Of a stretch of DNA of 64,000 bases, positions 1 through 7,552 are shown piece by piece. The position numbers and the translations under genes are program-made. Source of the stretch: Chitinophagaceae bacterium (GTDB lineage Bacteria > Bacteroidota > Bacteroidia > Chitinophagales > Chitinophagaceae). The stretch is taken from the NCBI GenBank assembly GCA_019752295.1, contig JAIEMK010000015.1, positions 1 to 64,000 on the forward strand. The letters run 5' to 3'. Within the stretch, counting starts at the first letter, position 1; each line of letters starts with the position of its first letter. The notes under the pieces were generated by a model that saw only the letters and a list, made by a program, of their open reading frames with translations, did not search any database and had not been told where the DNA came from.

Positions 1-747
1 CGTTTTTCTTGCAGCAGGTAATGTTGATGATTGTGTGCTGAAATAGCCGCCAAACGGGCATCCCAGCCAACATTTATTTCTAAACTGGCAACCAATTCTT
101 CCTTCATGAGGTACTGTAATGTTAGCAGTACGACCGATAATCATATGACGCTCGCCCTTATAATGGTCTTTGATTCTTGCTGCCACATCTTTTTCTACAC
201 AAGTCATATCCATCGCAGGTAAATACTGTCCGTCGGGCAATACTGCTATCCCATCTCTGTTTCCGCTAATTCCTGCAAATTTTTCTACATAATCGTACCA
301 TGGCTCAATTTCCTTATAACGCACAGGCCAATCAACACCATGACCGTCTTTCATATTTGCTTCAAAATCCAGATCACTCCAGCGATAACTCTGACGACCC
401 CACATTAGTGATTTACCACCAACATGGTATCCTCTGAACCAATAAAAAGGTTTGATCTCTGTATAAGGATTTTCAGAATCCTTACACCAATAATCCAGAT
501 TGGTTTCGTTGAGTGGGTAATCTCTTTTCAGGTTCGGATAATCGTGGATCATTTGCTGTGTTCTTCTACCACGGTGTGGGAAGTCCCACGCCTCTTTAGT
601 AGCATTCACATAGTCTTTAACGTGCTCAATATTGCGGCCTCTTTCGAGTAACAATACTTTGAGCCCTTTTTCAGTTAATTCCTTAGCGGCCCAGCCACCG
701 CTGATCCCGGAACCAACTACAATTGCGTCATACGTTTGTTCAGCCAT
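1..747 (-). CDS. GMC family FAD-dependent oxidoreductase (C-terminus cut by window edge)
   Basis: An open frame runs from an ATG at 747 to base 1, giving the first 249 residues of a larger protein. The N-terminus carries a Rossmann FAD motif (G12-S-G14-I-S-G17) followed by the beta2 acidic end LLLERG. A GGKSLMWGR segment around residue 125 and a CWLGC pair near the cut are typical of the gluconate/glucoside dehydrogenase branch of the GMC family. Family knowledge: these flavoproteins oxidise sugar hydroxyls and pass electrons to cytochrome c, usually with a small Tat-exported subunit, which may lie outside the window. The gene stands 33 bp upstream of an isomerase-like gene on the same strand, and a cytochrome c lies nearby on the other strand. 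That context suggests a periplasmic sugar or glycoside dehydrogenase; the substrate is inferred. Confidence 0.9.
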   Translation of the reverse strand, partial: MAEQTYDAIVVGSGISGGWAAKELTEKGLKVLLLERGRNIEHVKDYVNATKEAWDFPHRGRRTQQMIHDYPNLKRDYPLNETNLDYWCKDSENPYTEIKPFYWFRGYHVGGKSLMWGRQSYRWSDLDFEANMKDGHGVDWPVRYKEIEPWYDYVEKFAGISGNRDGIAVLPDGQYLPAMDMTCVEKDVAARIKDHYKGERHMIIGRTANITVPHEGRIGCQFRNKCWLGCPFGGYFSTQSSTLPAARKT

Positions 748-780
748 TTGTTTGTGATTTTTTGTGGTTTTTGATGGTTA

Positions 781-1671
781 TTAGATATCGCAGATTTGAA
801 TTGCTTTACGCAACGATTCGATTGGGTTTGGATCTTTGGGAATAAATTCTTGTGCTACATATCCCTTGTATCCCGTTTCATGAATGGCTTTCATGATAGC
901 GGGATAATATAATTCCTGACGCTCGTCTATTTCGTTTCTTCCCGGCACTCCTCCAGTATGGTAGTGGCCAAAATATTCGTGCGAGTTACGAATGGTGCGA
1001 ATGATATCGCCTTCATCGATTTGCATATGATAGATATCGAACAATAATTTAAAGTTGGGCGATCCCACTCGCTTTACTAATTCAATACCCCATGCAGAAC
1101 GGTCGCACATATAATCTTTATGGTCTACCCTGCTATTCAGTAATTCCATTTGAAGTATTACTCCTTTTTTTTCTGCAAGGCCAATAATTTGTTTTAATCC
1201 TTCCACACAATTTTTCATTCCCGTTTCATCATCGATGGTTCCTCTGTTACCACTTGCACAAAAAAGATTTACGAAACCAGCTTTAGCAACCAAGTCAATA
1301 TGCTCCGTATAACTTTTGATCAAAGTATCGTGGTACTGTTTATCGTTCCATCCTTTGGTAAGACTAATTTCGGCGCCATTACACATGGTCGAAATCAATC
1401 CGTATTTTTTTAGTGTATCCCAATCTTTCGGGCCTACCAGATCAATGCCCACTAGTCCAATTTCTTTTGCAGAACTACATAGCTGATCGAGCGGTATGGA
1501 CCCATAACACCATCTGCAGGCGCTATGATTGATGTTTCCTTTTAATTGTGAAGCGTTGAAGGGCTTTTTCATATCTTTTGTAAAAGAGCTAAGTGCAGTG
1601 CCTGCAGCAATTGCCGCAGAGCCCGCTACAATATTTTTAATGGCACTTCGTCTGTTGGTATTATTTGGCAT
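781..1671 (-). CDS. Tat-exported sugar phosphate isomerase/epimerase-like TIM barrel (hydroxypyruvate isomerase-like)
   Basis: This 296-residue protein starts with a twin-arginine signal (R7-R8-S-A-I-K, then an Ala-rich hydrophobic stretch), so it is probably exported folded. The rest is an AP-endonuclease-2-type TIM barrel. Likely metal-binding acids and histidines sit in LLQMELLN, LLFDIYHMQ, HYHTGGVPGR and VAQEFIP, the pattern of hydroxypyruvate isomerase/xylose isomerase-like proteins. It lies between the MFS transporter and the GMC oxidoreductase on the same strand, with short gaps. A role in isomerising or eliminating an oxidised sugar in the periplasm fits this setting but is inference; the true substrate cannot be read from sequence. 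Confidence 0.85.
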   Translation of the reverse strand: MPNNTNRRSAIKNIVAGSAAIAAGTALSSFTKDMKKPFNASQLKGNINHSACRWCYGSIPLDQLCSSAKEIGLVGIDLVGPKDWDTLKKYGLISTMCNGAEISLTKGWNDKQYHDTLIKSYTEHIDLVAKAGFVNLFCASGNRGTIDDETGMKNCVEGLKQIIGLAEKKGVILQMELLNSRVDHKDYMCDRSAWGIELVKRVGSPNFKLLFDIYHMQIDEGDIIRTIRNSHEYFGHYHTGGVPGRNEIDERQELYYPAIMKAIHETGYKGYVAQEFIPKDPNPIESLRKAIQICDI

Positions 1672-1705
1672 ATTATAAATGGTGTGTTGATGAATTCAAA
1701 AAAAA

Positions 1706-2983
1706 TTAAACCGCTTTTAATTCGGGTTTTGTTCTGCCCCGCATATAAAAGAATAGCACCGTAAATGCTACAATCAATACAATTGGTATGATCAGTGTTG
1801 CATTAATAATTTCAGGCCCTGCCGCTTTTTTTGCTTCATCCAATGCCTTTGCAAATTCAGTTCCTGGTGCTGCATCATTGTATTGTTTAATTTCGGCGCC
1901 AAGGGGTAGTTTACCTGCAATCAAACGATCATAGTATCCGCCCATGAAAATCATATAAACAGATACAGCAAACATGCCGGCTCCTCCCATAAAGTTCATA
2001 CCAATAGCTCCAGTTCTTGGTAAATTTTCTGAAACGAATCCCAACATGGTAGGCCAGAAATAACATACACCCATACCAAAAACAATTGCCCCTACAAATA
2101 ACATATTACCCGAGCTATGTCCGAGCAAATACAAGCCCAGTGCGGCTAGTATCGCGGAGATCAGTAATACACCCTGTGGCGAAAATTGTTTTACAACAGG
2201 TTTTGCGAACCCTCTTCCGATTACCATGATACCTGTTTCGATGGTTAATAAAAGGATTGCATTATTAGAAACATTTTTTAGCAATACATCAATCCACTGT
2301 CCGGTAAATAATTCAGTGATGGCAGTACCAAACATCAATACAATCATCACCCAGAATAAAGGTGTAAAAAGTACAGCCTCATACATTTCACCGGCAGTTA
2401 CTCCACTCGCAACTCTTTCGGTAACAGGGAAAGTTAATTTGCTAAATAAGTATCCATATAATAAAGTTGGAATAATCATCAATCCAACCTGGATCTGCCA
2501 GCCAATTCCGATCTTGTCTAAAAGAAATACCAATAAAGTACCAATTACGATACCGCCGGGAAACCATAAATGAAAATGGTTGAGTTTTGTGGTCTTGTTA
2601 TCGGAGTAAATAGTTGCTACTAAAGGATTACAAGCTGCTTCTACTGTACCGTTTGCAATGCCGATACAGAGTGTGGAAATAAATAACGACCAATAGCCTC
2701 CCGAAAAAATGGTCAAAACAATTCCCAACAGGTGAAAAACAAATGCTACCAGTAACAATTTTTTCATACCAATTACATCAACCACCATACCACCAATAAT
2801 AACTGCTAGTGGGAAGCCCCAGAATGCAGTGGCGGCAATAGTTCCAAGCTGCGATGCGTTTAAATTAAATTCACCTCCCAGACGGCCTAAAATTCCCGCG
2901 CGAATTCCGAAAGATAAAGAGGTTACTAAAAGAGCCAGACAACTGGCAACAAATAATTGGCTACGTTGTGGGGTAGTTTGCAT
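1706..2983 (-). CDS. MFS transporter (sugar permease-like)
   Basis: This 425-residue, strongly hydrophobic protein has about 12 predicted membrane segments and a large soluble loop between segments 11 and 12 (around residues 345-385). The pattern is that of the major facilitator superfamily, near the sugar/nucleoside permease groups common in Bacteroidota catabolic loci. The first helix pair contains the GxxxD-x-x-G-like loop GGMVVDVIGMKK. It is the first gene of the minus-strand half of the locus and diverges from the Gfo/Idh/MocA gene across 184 bp. By context it would import a sugar or oxidised sugar to the cytoplasm. The substrate is unknown. Confidence 0.85.
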   Translation of the reverse strand: MQTTPQRSQLFVASCLALLVTSLSFGIRAGILGRLGGEFNLNASQLGTIAATAFWGFPLAVIIGGMVVDVIGMKKLLLVAFVFHLLGIVLTIFSGGYWSLFISTLCIGIANGTVEAACNPLVATIYSDNKTTKLNHFHLWFPGGIVIGTLLVFLLDKIGIGWQIQVGLMIIPTLLYGYLFSKLTFPVTERVASGVTAGEMYEAVLFTPLFWVMIVLMFGTAITELFTGQWIDVLLKNVSNNAILLLTIETGIMVIGRGFAKPVVKQFSPQGVLLISAILAALGLYLLGHSSGNMLFVGAIVFGMGVCYFWPTMLGFVSENLPRTGAIGMNFMGGAGMFAVSVYMIFMGGYYDRLIAGKLPLGAEIKQYNDAAPGTEFAKALDEAKKAAGPEIINATLIIPIVLIVAFTVLFFYMRGRTKPELKAV

Positions 2984-3100
2984 GTCGTTAGAGTTAAAAA
3001 AGAAAATTATAAGGAGTTAAATGTAATTTTTTATTTTTAAAACTCAATTGATAAAATCGTTAATGATTAAAAAAATTCTGCAAAACCAATTTAAACAGGC

Positions 3101-3132
3101 TTTGCGTCTTTTTGACACGATGAATAATATTG
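3101..3132 (+). promoter_or_regulatory. Candidate Bacteroidota promoter for the Gfo/Idh/MocA operon
   Basis: A TTTG box at 3101-3104 is separated by 20 bases from TAATATTG at 3125-3132, close to the Bacteroidota -33/-7 consensus (TTTG, then TAnnTTTG). A transcript starting about 7 bases downstream would leave a short leader before the ATG at 3168. This is a motif match only. Confidence 0.4.
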
Positions 3133-3167
3133 GAAATCATTACAATTAAATATAAAAGTACAATCAC

Positions 3168-4334
3168 ATGAACCGAAAACTTAGAATGGGAATGGTAGGA
3201 GGCGGAAAAGACGCTTTTATCGGAGCCATTCACCGTTATGCCGCCAATATGGACGGCCTTATTGAAGTTGCCGCCGGCGCATTGAGTATCAATCCTGAAA
3301 TTGCCGTCGATTCTGGAAAGATGCTTTTTCTTCCTGCCGAGAGAACCTATCTGACATTCGATGAGATGATCACTAAAGAAGCCGCGCTTCCTGCCGATCA
3401 GCGCATTGATTTTGTAACAATCGTAACACCAAACTTTGCGCACTTCGCACCCGCGATGATGGCATTGGACAATGGCTTTCACGTAGTGATTGAGAAACCA
3501 ATTGCATTTACTTTAGACGAAGCGCAACAACTCAAAAAGAAAGTAGAAGAAACTGGTCTGATACTTTGTTTAACACATACTTATTCAGGCTACCCAATGG
3601 TGAAGCAGGCAAAGGCAATGGTTGCAGACGGAGTATTGGGAAAAATCAGAAAGGTTTGGGTAGAATATCCACAAGGCTGGTTGAGTAAATTAACAGAGCG
3701 CGAAGGAAATGCACAAGCCGCATGGAGAACCGATCCGAAGAAGAGCGGAAAGAGTGGTTGTATGGGCGATATTGGAACGCATGCAGCACACCTCGCTGAA
3801 TATATTACCGGTGCCCAAATCACTCATTTGTGCGCTGCACTGAATGCAATTGTTCCGGGTAGAATGCTGGATGATGATGGTGCAGTGTTATTGAAATTCA
3901 ACAATGATGCTGCCGGTGTTTTAATGGCATCACAAGTTGCAGCGGGCGAAGAAAATGCTTTGAAGATTAGGGTTTACGGAGAGAAGGGAGGTTTGGAATG
4001 GGCACAACACGAACCCAATACCCTCCTTGTAAAATGGCTCGACGCGCCAACGCAAATTCTGCGGGCAGGTGGAAACTATGGCGATCGTTTGTCTACTTAT
4101 GCAACTATGAATTGCAGAACGCCGGGCGGTCACCCCGAAGGATACCTCGAAGCATTTGCCAATATCTATCACAATTTTGCCAAAACACTTTCAGCCAGAA
4201 TCGATGGAACGCAGCCTACAAAAGAAGAATTGGATTTCCCTTCTGTTGAAGATGGCATCAGGGGCATGGCATTTATTGACAATGTTGTTGCTTCTGCACA
4301 ATCAGATTTAAAATGGACTGAATACAAAATTTAA
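3168..4334 (+). CDS. Gfo/Idh/MocA family NAD(P)-dependent oxidoreductase
   Basis: The 388-residue protein has the two-domain layout of the family. An N-terminal Rossmann fold (MVGGGKDAFIG near residue 10) is followed by the EKP motif (VIEKPIAFTLDEA, about residue 110) and the catalytic region DIGTHAAHLAEY near residue 205. The family oxidises or reduces sugars and cyclitols, often at C3 or via transient 3-keto intermediates. It heads the plus-strand half of the locus, followed 38 bp later by an isomerase/epimerase gene. No signal peptide is visible, so it acts in the cytoplasm. The pairing with isomerase, GMC enzyme, cytochrome c and DUF1080 favours a 3-keto-sugar role, which is inferred. Confidence 0.9.
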   Translation: MNRKLRMGMVGGGKDAFIGAIHRYAANMDGLIEVAAGALSINPEIAVDSGKMLFLPAERTYLTFDEMITKEAALPADQRIDFVTIVTPNFAHFAPAMMALDNGFHVVIEKPIAFTLDEAQQLKKKVEETGLILCLTHTYSGYPMVKQAKAMVADGVLGKIRKVWVEYPQGWLSKLTEREGNAQAAWRTDPKKSGKSGCMGDIGTHAAHLAEYITGAQITHLCAALNAIVPGRMLDDDGAVLLKFNNDAAGVLMASQVAAGEENALKIRVYGEKGGLEWAQHEPNTLLVKWLDAPTQILRAGGNYGDRLSTYATMNCRTPGGHPEGYLEAFANIYHNFAKTLSARIDGTQPTKEELDFPSVEDGIRGMAFIDNVVASAQSDLKWTEYKI

Positions 4335-4372
4335 TAAGTTCACTTCGATTAGTTGCACATAAAAAATTAATT

Positions 4373-5428
4373 ATGACCAATATTAAAGGGCCTGCTATAT
4401 TTCTGGCGCAGTTCATGGGCGATACTGCCCCATTTAATTCGTTGAGCAGCATTTGTGCCTGGGCAAAAAGTCTTGGCTTTGTAGGCGTACAAATTCCCAG
4501 TTGGGATCCGCGCTGCATTGATTTGCAGAAAGCTGCAGAAAGTAAAACTTATGCCGATGAGATTAAGGGAATTGTTAACGCAGCCGGTTTAGAAATTACA
4601 GAATTGTCTACACATTTGCAGGGACAACTCGTAGCAGTGAATCCTGCATACGATGCTTTGTTCGATGGATTTGCTCCCGAAAATTTGCGCAACAATCCTG
4701 CTGCCCGAACCGAATGGGCTGTACAACAATTAAAATATGCAGCCAGGGCTTCGCAGAATTTAGGATTAAATGCACACGCAACATTTAGTGGCGCACTTTT
4801 ATGGCACACGGTTTATCCATGGCCTCAGCGACCGGCTGGATTAGTTGAAACAGGATTTACTGAACTGGCAAAAAGATGGTTGCCAATTCTAAATACTTTC
4901 GATGAAAACGGAGTGGATCTTTGTTATGAAATACATCCGGGCGAAGACCTACACGATGGCGTGACCTATGAAATGTTTCTTAAAAAAGTAAACAACCACT
5001 CACGCGCAAATCTTTTATACGATCCCTCGCACTTTGTTTTACAGTGTCTTGATTATCTTTCTTATATCGATATCTATCACGAGCGCATCAAAATGTTTCA
5101 CGTAAAAGATGCCGAGTTTAACCCCAGCGGTAAACAAGGAGTATATGGCGGATATCAAAACTGGATCGATCGTTCTGGCCGCTTCCGTTCGCTCGGAGAC
5201 GGACAGGTAGATTTCAAATCGATCTTCAGCAAACTCGCTGCATATAACTATAAAGGTTGGGCTGTAATGGAATGGGAATGTGCCATCAAGCATCCAGAAG
5301 TGGGTGCCAAGGAGGGTGCCATTTTTATAAAAAATAATATCATCAAAGTTACCGAAAAAGCTTTTGATGATTTTGCAAGCACGGGTTCGAACGAAGAATT
5401 TAATCGCAGTATTTTGGGAATTCATTAA
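4373..5428 (+). CDS. Sugar phosphate isomerase/epimerase (AP-endonuclease-2-type TIM barrel)
   Basis: This is a 351-residue TIM-barrel protein without a signal peptide. Candidate metal ligands appear in LCYEIHPGEDLHDG (about residue 186), LLYDPSHFVLQ (about 213), MFHVKDAEF (about 241) and AVMEWECAIKHP (about 301), the usual E/D/H/E layout of the family. It follows the Gfo/Idh/MocA gene closely, an arrangement common in sugar and inositol catabolic loci. It probably isomerises, epimerises or eliminates the keto-sugar made by its neighbour. It is distinct from the Tat-exported paralogue at 781-1671, so the locus has one isomerase on each side of the inner membrane. The substrate is not known. 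Confidence 0.9.
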   Translation: MTNIKGPAIFLAQFMGDTAPFNSLSSICAWAKSLGFVGVQIPSWDPRCIDLQKAAESKTYADEIKGIVNAAGLEITELSTHLQGQLVAVNPAYDALFDGFAPENLRNNPAARTEWAVQQLKYAARASQNLGLNAHATFSGALLWHTVYPWPQRPAGLVETGFTELAKRWLPILNTFDENGVDLCYEIHPGEDLHDGVTYEMFLKKVNNHSRANLLYDPSHFVLQCLDYLSYIDIYHERIKMFHVKDAEFNPSGKQGVYGGYQNWIDRSGRFRSLGDGQVDFKSIFSKLAAYNYKGWAVMEWECAIKHPEVGAKEGAIFIKNNIIKVTEKAFDDFASTGSNEEFNRSILGIH

Positions 5429-5462
5429 TAACTTTATACCTCATCAAAAAATCTAATTAGCA

Positions 5463-5858
5463 TTGAAAAATTATCTTGTAGCCATCGCAGCATTGGCATT
5501 TATTGGCGCTTGTAGCAGCAGCGCAAGCAATGACAAAAAAGAAGCAGCTCCTGCAGTTGCGGCAACTCCTGCAGCAAACGACATCACTTCAAATCCAGAC
5601 TATGAAAAAGGATTAACACTGATCGCAAAATCAGATTGTTTAACCTGTCATAAAACAGATTCAAAATTGATCGGACCTCCTTACAAAGATGTTGCAGCAA
5701 AATACGAAAGCAACGAAGCAAATGTGAAGTTGTTAGCATCTAAAGTTATTAAAGGTGGATCAGGTGTTTGGGGTCAGATACCAATGACACCACACCCTAC
5801 CGTTTCTGAAGCAGATGCAGAACAAATGGTAAAATATGTACTCTTACTACGTAAATAA
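5463..5858 (+). CDS. Cytochrome c class I lipoprotein
   Basis: This 131-residue protein uses a TTG start at 5463; no ATG is available before the signal peptide. A lipobox ending IGAC gives a lipidated Cys17, followed by a Ser/Ala/Pro-rich spacer. The haem motif C59-L-T-C62-H63 and a likely axial Met in IPMTPHP (Met108) define a single-haem cytochrome c of the c-551/c5 size. The C-terminal helix SEADAEQMVKYVLLL is typical. It is probably a membrane-tethered periplasmic electron carrier. Sitting between an isomerase and a DUF1080 gene, and near a GMC oxidoreductase, it is the likely electron acceptor of the sugar dehydrogenase. Confidence 0.92.
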   Translation: MKNYLVAIAALAFIGACSSSASNDKKEAAPAVAATPAANDITSNPDYEKGLTLIAKSDCLTCHKTDSKLIGPPYKDVAAKYESNEANVKLLASKVIKGGSGVWGQIPMTPHPTVSEADAEQMVKYVLLLRK

Positions 5859-5864
5859 AATAAA

Positions 5865-6584
5865 ATGCAAACACTATTTTTTACAAGCCTTTTATCATTA
5901 ACCATCTTATTAGGTAACCCCGAAAAAAAATCCCCTACCAATTTAGAAAAAGGCAAGGGATGGATTTCTTTGTTCGACGGTAAAACAACCAAGGGTTGGC
6001 ACACTTATGGTAAAACATCTGTGGGCGATGCTTGGAAAGTAGCAGACGGAGCATTATATCTCGATGCTTCCAATAAAGATAACTGGCAGGTAAAAGGTGG
6101 TGGAGATATTATCACCGACGAATCTTTTGAAAACTTCGATCTTAAACTGGAATGGAAGATTTCAAAAAACGGAAATAGCGGTATCATATTTTATATTCAG
6201 GACGACCCCGCTAAATACAAATACATCTGGTACACAGGACCTGAAATGCAGATACTCGACAATGACGGCCACTCCGATGGAAAGATCGTGAAACACCGCG
6301 CCGGGAATTTGTACGATCTGGTAGAAGGAAAAGAAGGAGCAGTAAAACCTGTTGGCGAATGGAACGAGGTTGAAATCATCAGCAATAAGGGCAAACTGGA
6401 GTTAAAATTGAACGGCATTACCGTTGTTTCTACTACTTATGGTGATGACAACTGGAAAAATTTAATTGCCAATAGTAAATTTAAAAGCATGCCCGACTTT
6501 GGGAAAGTATTCAATGGCCATATCGGATTACAGGATCATGGTAATGACGTTTGGTTTAAAAATATCAAGATCAAAAAATTATAA
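5865..6584 (+). CDS. DUF1080 protein (3-keto-disaccharide hydrolase family)
   Basis: The 239-residue protein has a signal peptide (residues 1-20, LSLTILLGN) and one DUF1080 domain. The domain opens with WISLFDGKTTKGWH, has ISKNGNSGIIFYIQDD and GPEMQILDNDGH in the middle, and ends with GHIGLQDHGNDVWFKNIKIKKL. This is a concanavalin-like jelly roll. Pfam now names the family 3-keto-disaccharide hydrolase, since characterised members cleave 3-keto-glycosides. It follows the cytochrome c gene by 6 bp and is closed by a strong terminator, so it is the last gene of the operon. It probably acts in the periplasm on glycosides oxidised by the GMC enzyme. Confidence 0.92.
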   Translation: MQTLFFTSLLSLTILLGNPEKKSPTNLEKGKGWISLFDGKTTKGWHTYGKTSVGDAWKVADGALYLDASNKDNWQVKGGGDIITDESFENFDLKLEWKISKNGNSGIIFYIQDDPAKYKYIWYTGPEMQILDNDGHSDGKIVKHRAGNLYDLVEGKEGAVKPVGEWNEVEIISNKGKLELKLNGITVVSTTYGDDNWKNLIANSKFKSMPDFGKVFNGHIGLQDHGNDVWFKNIKIKKL

Positions 6585-6602
6585 ATCAACTACTCTTTTT
6601 TT

Positions 6603-6636
6603 AAGAGCCGCCCCTAAAGAGCGGCTCTTTTATTTT
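6603..6636 (+). terminator. Rho-independent terminator after the DUF1080 gene
   Basis: AAGAGCCGC (6603-6611) pairs with GCGGCTCTT (6621-6629) around a 9-base loop, followed by TTATTTTT. It ends the sugar operon 18 bases after its last stop codon. Confidence 0.8.
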
Positions 6637-6680
6637 TGACTTTTGACTTTTGACTTTTGACTTTTGACTTTTGACTTTTT
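6634..6680. repeat. Heptanucleotide tandem repeat (TTTTGAC)6
   Basis: Six perfect copies of TTTTGAC occupy 6634-6675, with a partial T-rich copy to 6680. The array sits between the terminator of the DUF1080 gene and the tadA start at 6696. The same unit recurs eight times at 23691-23746. Because 7 is not a multiple of 3, length changes here would alter spacing but no coding frame. Confidence 0.95.
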
Positions 6681-6695
6681 AATTACCTTTCCTGC

Positions 6696-7142
6696 ATGCT
6701 CGAATACAACGACGAATATTTTATGCAACAAGCGCTGAACGAAGCACAGAAAGCTTTTGATGCCGATGAAGTTCCTGTAGGTGCCGTAGTGGTAATGTAT
6801 AATAAAATTATTGCGCGCGGGCATAATCAGGTTGAATTATTAAATGATGCTACTGCACACGCAGAAATACTGGCACTCACAACTGCCTTTAGTTATCTTG
6901 GATCGAAATACCTTCCCGAAGCAACTTTATACGTTACACTGGAACCCTGCCTGATGTGTGCAGGTGCATTGTATTGGGGCAAGATCGGAAGACTGGTATA
7001 TGGCGCGTCCGATTCTAAAAACGGCTACCTACACCATACCAAAGATCCCGGACCCTTTCCGGCCAAAACAGAGATCACAAAAGGCATTCTTGAAGCCGAA
7101 TGCGCTTTTCTGATCCAGAGTTTTTTCAGAAATAAAAGATAG
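6696..7142 (+). CDS. tadA: tRNA-specific adenosine deaminase (TadA-like nucleoside deaminase)
   Basis: The 148-residue protein has the zinc-deaminase signature: H55-A-E57 with catalytic Glu57, and P-C85-L-M-C88 as the other zinc ligands. N-terminal features (MQQALNEAQKA, DEVPVGAVVV) and length match bacterial TadA, which converts A34 to inosine in tRNA-Arg(ACG). A role as a guanine or cytosine deaminase is less likely from the N-terminus but not excluded. The ATG lies only 15 bases after the heptamer array, so its promoter probably overlaps or includes the repeat. It appears monocistronic; a repeat-rich intergenic region follows. Confidence 0.88.
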   Translation: MLEYNDEYFMQQALNEAQKAFDADEVPVGAVVVMYNKIIARGHNQVELLNDATAHAEILALTTAFSYLGSKYLPEATLYVTLEPCLMCAGALYWGKIGRLVYGASDSKNGYLHHTKDPGPFPAKTEITKGILEAECAFLIQSFFRNKR

Positions 7143-7230
7143 TTAGCTCAAAATTGTATCCTACAGAAGCAATTCCTAAGGAAGCATTAACCCCGGCTTC
7201 TGCCAATGTTGTAGGGGAGTTGCATATGAC

Positions 7231-7250
7231 CCCCAGCTTAAAAGCTAGGG
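7231..7250. repeat. Isolated imperfect palindrome related to the neighbouring repeat element
   Basis: CCCCAGCTTAAAAGCTAGGG resembles the palindrome at 7292-7311 and is followed by GTTAGTGTCTC, a degenerate form of the TTAATGTATCC end sequence. It looks like a decayed half copy of the element at 7271-7470. Confidence 0.6.
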
Positions 7251-7270
7251 TTAGTGTCTCTGAAATAAAA

Positions 7271-7470
7271 TTCTTCTCTTGGATACATTAACCCCAGCTT
7301 TTAAGCTGGGGATTCTACGAAACCCACACAAACACTGGGCTTTAGCCCTCATGCTTTTTTGATTCTGATGTAGATGATCTAAGCGGATGGGTGAGGGCTA
7401 AAGCCCAAAATCCAAACAGAGATGGCCATCCCTAGGCTGAAGCCTAGGGTTAATGTATCCAAAAGTAGAA
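7271..7470. repeat. Nested-palindrome element with terminal inverted repeats (MITE/REP-like)
   Basis: The ends TTGGATACATTAACCC (7279-7294) and its exact reverse complement (7447-7462) form a 16-bp terminal inverted repeat; the next 8 bases outward also largely match. Inside lie three further symmetries: a perfect palindrome CCCCAGCTT/AAGCTGGGG (7292-7311), a long-range inverted repeat TGGGCTTTAGCCCTCA (7336-7351) with its complement at 7392-7407, and CCCTAGGCT/AGCCTAGGG (7430-7449). There is no ORF. The whole 7143-7552 interval carries no gene and is explained mostly by this element and the decayed copy before it. Confidence 0.75.
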
Positions 7471-7552
7471 CTTCATACAGGACATTAATTGATTGTTATA
7501 TAATTTCAAATCAGAAAATCAGGCATTCATTTTGGTATGTTTATTAAAAAAG

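Noticed and set aside
3060..3482. Minus-strand frame of 140 residues
   Set aside because: It overlaps the Gfo/Idh/MocA gene and its promoter region and lacks any domain.
6630..6824. Minus-strand frame encoding a Lys/Ser-rich tail
   Set aside because: The repeated Lys-Ser-Lys-Val pattern is a direct product of the TTTTGAC repeat and the rest is antisense to tadA.
7142..7490. CRISPR array
   Set aside because: The repeats are inverted and nested rather than direct with spacers, so this is a palindromic element and not an array.
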